DNA of 64,000 nucleotides, taken from NCBI RefSeq assembly GCF_018143015.1, contig NC_054741.1, positions 67,463,754-67,527,753 on the forward strand. Reading direction: 5' to 3'. The position numbers and the translations under genes were made by a program. The notes beneath the pieces were generated by a model. It made no database searches and was not told the DNA's origin. It saw only the letters and a program-made list of their open reading frames with translations. This document shows, in pieces, positions 60,401 through 64,000 of the stretch. The stretch comes from Lytechinus variegatus (lineage: Eukaryota > Echinodermata > Echinoidea > Temnopleuroida > Toxopneustidae). Within the stretch, counting starts at the first letter, position 1. Each line of letters begins with the position of its first letter.

Positions 60401-63400
60401 AATCAATCTTTATTTCCTTTGCTTGTCCTTGGTGAATACATGGAGGTGCAGATCTTTGGTTTTTAACATTTGAAAACAATAAACTACTTTTTTTTGTTTA
60501 GAAAAAAATGTTTTTATTACAACCATGGTGTCTACGTCTGTCAATCGTTGTCTGTCCCTCCACAATTTCAAAATGCTTCTTTGTTCTTATTTCATGGCCG
60601 ATGTCAGTTCTTTTTGCTTTGTATGATAGCACTAGATGGGGACCACCAAGACTGGACGTGAAGACGATTTCCTTGAAGTTGACAAGAACACACTTGTCGG
60701 AATGTCGAGTTTGGGTGATCGTTTTCAGGCCCAACATATGTCCACGAAGGAATAAATGTTGTACTGTGAAACTAGAACACTCTAAGACATCTTAACAAAA
60801 GTCAGTCAAGTCCATTAGCAGGACTCCCACATTGCAGCTTTTAACTTCTAACCCTTCCATTTTAGCAAAGCATACACCAATGTGTAATGTGGAAAAGCCA
60901 TTATGAAAGACATTGAACAGGATTCCTGCTGATACATGTGACACAGAATTGTTATAACGTATTAAAGGCCACATTTTTAAAACCATCTCTGAATTCAGGC
61001 CATCATTTCTTCACCAATAAGCAATGCTACTCAGTTGTTAATGTTGGATAATACTGCAGTATTTGGAAAGTAATCCATCATAACCAATGTGATGTACATG
61101 CAAAGTATTTATTACTCTGATGCCTTTTATATAATTTTCAGTAACTGTTAAGGTGAACAAAATCAATGAAGTAGAAATACAGCAATGTCCATTATATATA
61201 TTATAATTTTCTGAAGATCACCCCAAATATAATTGTGCAAATTTGAAACTCACATTGCTACTCTATTCTAAGTTTAATGTGTTGCTTATGGCATCTTTGT
61301 GGTTCTTGACAGCGTCATTGGTACTCCCTTCTATGTGATGGAATACGTAGCCGGGAGAGTGTTTGAAGACCCTACCCTACCAGACATGGAGGCAACTGAA
61401 AGACAAGACATCTATAAAGCCATGGTAGATGTACTATGTAAGATACATGATGTTGACGTGACAGAGGTGGGACTACAGAACTATGGCAAGCATGGTGAGT
61501 GTCAAAGATATTATACTGTATTGTACCATGCTCTCTTTATTTAGGGGAGGGCTCATTAATCAGTTCCAAACATTGCTTACAAATTTAGGGATAGGTTGAA
61601 TATTGGAGGCTCAATATAATTTATTATTAACAGTATCAGACATCTGAGCAGGGCAAGTCTAATACATTATTGCCTGCTTATGACTGGGATCAAATGGGCG
61701 GTCAATAAATTTCCAATTGTTTATCCACGGACCCAATTTATTGCCCGCTCAGGGAGGTCGATGAGAAAATGTGTGGAAATGTAGTGGGCAATAAGGCAGA
61801 GGTAACATCTGGGTATTCTACACGTCCTTATACGCATCCTATTGAACCATGCAGCAACAATATATGTCATAATATTAATCAAGATAAGACAACACTAGCT
61901 GGACACTGCATCCCCAGGCCAGGGACGCAACATTTCATTTATGTCACAATGCTTAAGTTCAGAGGCCAAGTCTGCTCAATAGGACAAAATAGATTCCCAT
62001 TCCTAGACCATTGAAAATATAAATTTTCACGATATTTGCTCTAGATGTCTGATTTGGATCATATTTAAAATATTGACTGGCTTTTCTTTCGGGGCACATG
62101 AAATATATTGCCCTCATCTAAAGACTCAGGCGAAAATTGCAAGCAATGTATTTGATGTTCCCCTCAGGCCAGTCAATATATAAATGTCACAAATGATAAT
62201 TAATTCTATACAAATGGTGGGGGGATCAATGTATAAATCTCTGTTGCAAATTGATTGATATCTCTTTACATGGTTCCAATGAAGTAAACCCTTAGATGAT
62301 TCAAGACTTACATCAACATATCAGAACAAAAACACTTCACTCTCTTTGTTGAAGTGCCTTAATATACCATGTTGACAATGGATATTTATGTTGTAGATTT
62401 TCTTTGGTACCAGGTCAATATGTTGCCAGACAGGTGAAGACATGGTCTAAGCAGTACATTGCAAGTAAAACTCACGAGATCGAATCTATGAATAAACTAA
62501 TGGAATGGCTCCCGGAAAATGCTCCAAAGACAGATGAGACGACGGTTGTTCATGGGGATTTCAGGTAAGGGTCAGTATTATGTAAATTGTTAAATCTGCT
62601 TTAATCATTTGGCACATGATTTTTATTTTAAAAAGTGTACCATACTAATCTCCTTTTTATATAGTGCTTATCACATTAAAATGAAGTCTTCAAGTACTTT
62701 AGCTACATTATTACCTAAATAATTTGATTCAGTCTTGTCTTCATACAGTGTATACACAATCTACACTCCCTAGGGAGTATTCCGGAATTGGCAGTTAGTA
62801 TGCTCTCATTGCAAAGCCAATGACATTGACAATCACATCCTAATGTATACTTATTTATCACCTGGATGGGTAGTGGCCGAGTGTATATTGACGCTCTGCC
62901 AAAAGATGCTGGTCCATTGGTGGGATTCAAACACCAGGCCCTCTGATTACAAAGAGAGAGTCGGAACCGCTACACCACAACACTTTGCTTTGTCATTTTG
63001 TTGGATTCAGTATAAAAATTAAGCTTTTACTATTACTACAACCCAGACTTATTGGGAATCAACTAACAGACACAAGAGTCTGGATTGGTGAAATTTTATC
63101 CTCGGCATGAATTAATCCTTTTGGTTACAATACACATACATAATAATATCTATTTGTATATTTTTATGTTTTTATCATCAGGTTAGATAATTTGATATTT
63201 CATCCAGACAAGCCAGAAGTCTTAGCCATCTTGGATTGGGAACTCTCAACTCTTGGTGATCCTTTCTCAGACCTTGCCTATAGCTGTATACCATACTTCA
63301 TGCCAGATTCCTTTTTGTTGAAAGGTAAGTAGTCTTTCTTTGCAGACCTTCTCTAGAACTGCATACCTGTGGTTAGAGTCCATATCACTCGCCTGTAAAT

Positions 63401-64000
63401 CCCCCCCCCCCCAGCTTTCTTTATAATATGCCTGATTAGTCACCACTGGCCTAAAAGCCAGTTCGTAGTTCCACTCTGTGCATGATTTCCTTCATCATTG
63501 TTACCATCATCAAACTAAAGAAATCACTTATCACCATCATCATTATTATAATTGTTATCACAATCATCACCACCATCATAACCACCATCACTATCATCAC
63601 CTTCACCATCACCATCACCACCACAATTACAATCGTCATCATCATCATTGTAATTGACATCATCATTGATAGCCTCTACACCATGTTTACTGTCAACATC
63701 ACCGTCATCCTCCTCATTGTCGTATTCTTGGTCTTCATTTTGGTTATCGTGATTTGATATTTTTTCTCCCTGTACCACATTACATTGCTATACCTGTCAA
63801 TAACTTCTATTATCATCTAATGTGATATGTTTCTCAATTCTTTTGCTACATAACTCCCTTTTCTCAACTGTTTATTCTTTATTTTTTTCAAGGTTTCAAA
63901 GGATTAGATCTTGATGCATTAGGTATACCTTCTTTAGATGACCTTTCAGCTTTGTATTATGACAAGAGGGGTCTCAAACCAATAGACAATCTTCAGTTTT
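54407..64000 (+). CDS. ACAD10: acyl-CoA dehydrogenase family member 10-like, 5' part (HAD + APH domains)
   Basis: Predicted mitochondrial multidomain protein; homologues act on 4-hydroxy or 2-methyl acyl-CoAs, where the kinase-like domain phosphorylates and the dehydrogenase domain removes phosphate (family knowledge). Exons 54407-54587, 55319-55467, 56335-56529, 57745-57903, 58268-58638, 61313-61494, 62414-62564, 63182-63324 and 63893 to the edge join in frame (546 codons). Residues 1-41 are basic without acids, as in a mitochondrial leader. HAD motifs: FDLGG (Asp46, with Gly at the second Asp position), Ser153 (ILSNF), Lys186 (AKPDP), Asp210-Asp211. Then [14 protein letters not shown] and LRKKPPGK (nucleotide-binding part), His459/Asp461/Asn466 (HGDFRLDN) and Asp481 (ILDWE). 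The HAD domain separates it from ACAD11. The start ATG follows an acceptor by 4 nt, so a noncoding exon lies upstream. The dehydrogenase domain is outside the window. Confidence 0.92.
56905..57262. repeat. array of GGTCTAAT-type words, copy 2 (diverged)
   Basis: In intron 3 of the ACAD10-like gene. Words CTTGGTCTA, TGGTCTAATGACCA, TTAGACC, AAGACCAA and GACCAAGTG recur in both orientations about the centre, like the array at 43046-43378 but with more decay. Confidence 0.45.
59180..60330 (-). pseudogene. hAT transposase relic in intron 5 of the ACAD10-like gene
   Basis: On the minus strand, in order: [52 protein letters not shown], then in another frame [62 protein letters not shown] and finally SPVVWWRS. 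This is the order of hAT transposases (RNase H-like fold with D of LDGW and of VTDN; C-terminal dimerisation block with WW). At least three stops or frame shifts break it, and the N-terminal BED finger and the last C-terminal residues were not seen. Inverted ends were not found. A decayed DNA transposon, oriented against the host gene. Confidence 0.8.
60490..60740. repeat. piece related to the 42.3-kb interspersed repeat
   Basis: GTTGTCTGTCC, GATGTCAGTTC, TATGATAGCACTA and GGGGACCACC align in order with GTTGTCCGTCC, GATGTCAATTC, TATGATAGCACTA and GGGGGATTC at 42330-42410. Confidence 0.4.
62640..62995 (-). mobile_element. tRNA-derived SINE, different family
   Basis: On the minus strand the head has an A-box-like GTGGTGTAGCGGTTCCGAC and a B box GTGTTTGAATCCC. 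A body of about 270 bp follows, ending in GTGATAAGCACTATATAAA. Full-length in layout and located in intron 7 of the ACAD10-like gene. It differs in head and body from the SINE at 41.3, 46.4 and 52.4 kb. Confidence 0.65.
63530..63665. repeat. (ATC)n-rich microsatellite
   Basis: Long ATC/ACC triplet array in intron 8 of the ACAD10-like gene. It gives open frames on both strands (Ile/Thr-rich and Asp/Gly-rich) that are not genes. Confidence 0.9.

Noticed and set aside
63481-63778. Open frames of 84 and 91 codons on both strands
   Set aside because: Both are translations of an ATC/ACC microsatellite (Ile/Thr-rich and Asp/Gly-rich).
1-64000. LTR retrotransposons, retrovirus-like or Polinton-type elements, CRISPR arrays, rRNA genes
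   Set aside because: No paired long direct repeats with internal gag/pol-like coding, no capsid or integrase-like frames, no regularly spaced repeat-spacer array and no rRNA-like sequence were seen.

Overview
The window looks like nuclear DNA of an echinoderm, most likely a sea urchin. It is AT-rich, its genes have many introns, and it is crowded with short inverted-repeat (foldback/MITE) elements, tRNA-derived SINEs and CR1/L2-like LINE ends. Four unrelated protein genes are supported, all on the + strand, with exon joins that keep frame across GT/AG sites. The organism call is inference from gene style and repeat style; no species can be fixed from the sequence alone.

Layout: 1-4.9 kb holds no recognisable gene. 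At 4.93-9.17 kb is a complete five-exon D-2-hydroxyacid dehydrogenase (glyoxylate/hydroxypyruvate or 2-ketogluconate reductase type, 329 aa). 9.2-17.5 kb is transposon territory: a Tc1/mariner-type relic with about 210-bp inverted ends, and a 3.26-kb foldback element with two smaller elements nested in it, ending 64 bp before the next exon. At 17.54-19.00 kb is a GT10 alpha-1,3-fucosyltransferase, most of it in one exon. At 22.47-37.05 kb is a four-exon SLC16-type monocarboxylate transporter homologue (468 aa). Its introns carry a LINE interrupted by a foldback element, a second copy of that foldback element, a foldback nested in another, and a duplicated piece of the gene's own third exon.

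37-54 kb is a long gene-poor stretch. It holds a foldback element built from tandem 16-bp words (structure like the sea urchin TU family), a second word-repeat palindrome, several TTAA-flanked MITEs and tRNA-SINE copies. From 54.41 kb to the window edge runs the 5' part of an ACAD10-like gene: nine exons covering a mitochondrial-type leader, a HAD-hydrolase domain and an aminoglycoside-phosphotransferase-like kinase domain. The acyl-CoA dehydrogenase part would lie beyond 64 kb. Its fifth intron carries a decayed hAT transposase on the opposite strand.

The genes do not form a pathway or operon. Three are metabolic (hydroxyacid reduction, monocarboxylate transport, fatty/hydroxy-acyl breakdown) and one is a Golgi glycosyltransferase, but their adjacency carries no visible functional link. 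I did not find a clearly new biological system. The most unusual content is the number and nesting of inverted-repeat elements, especially the word-repeat foldbacks, the set of TTAA-flanked MITE families, and the family of TA-flanked elements sharing a GTGAGCA motif.
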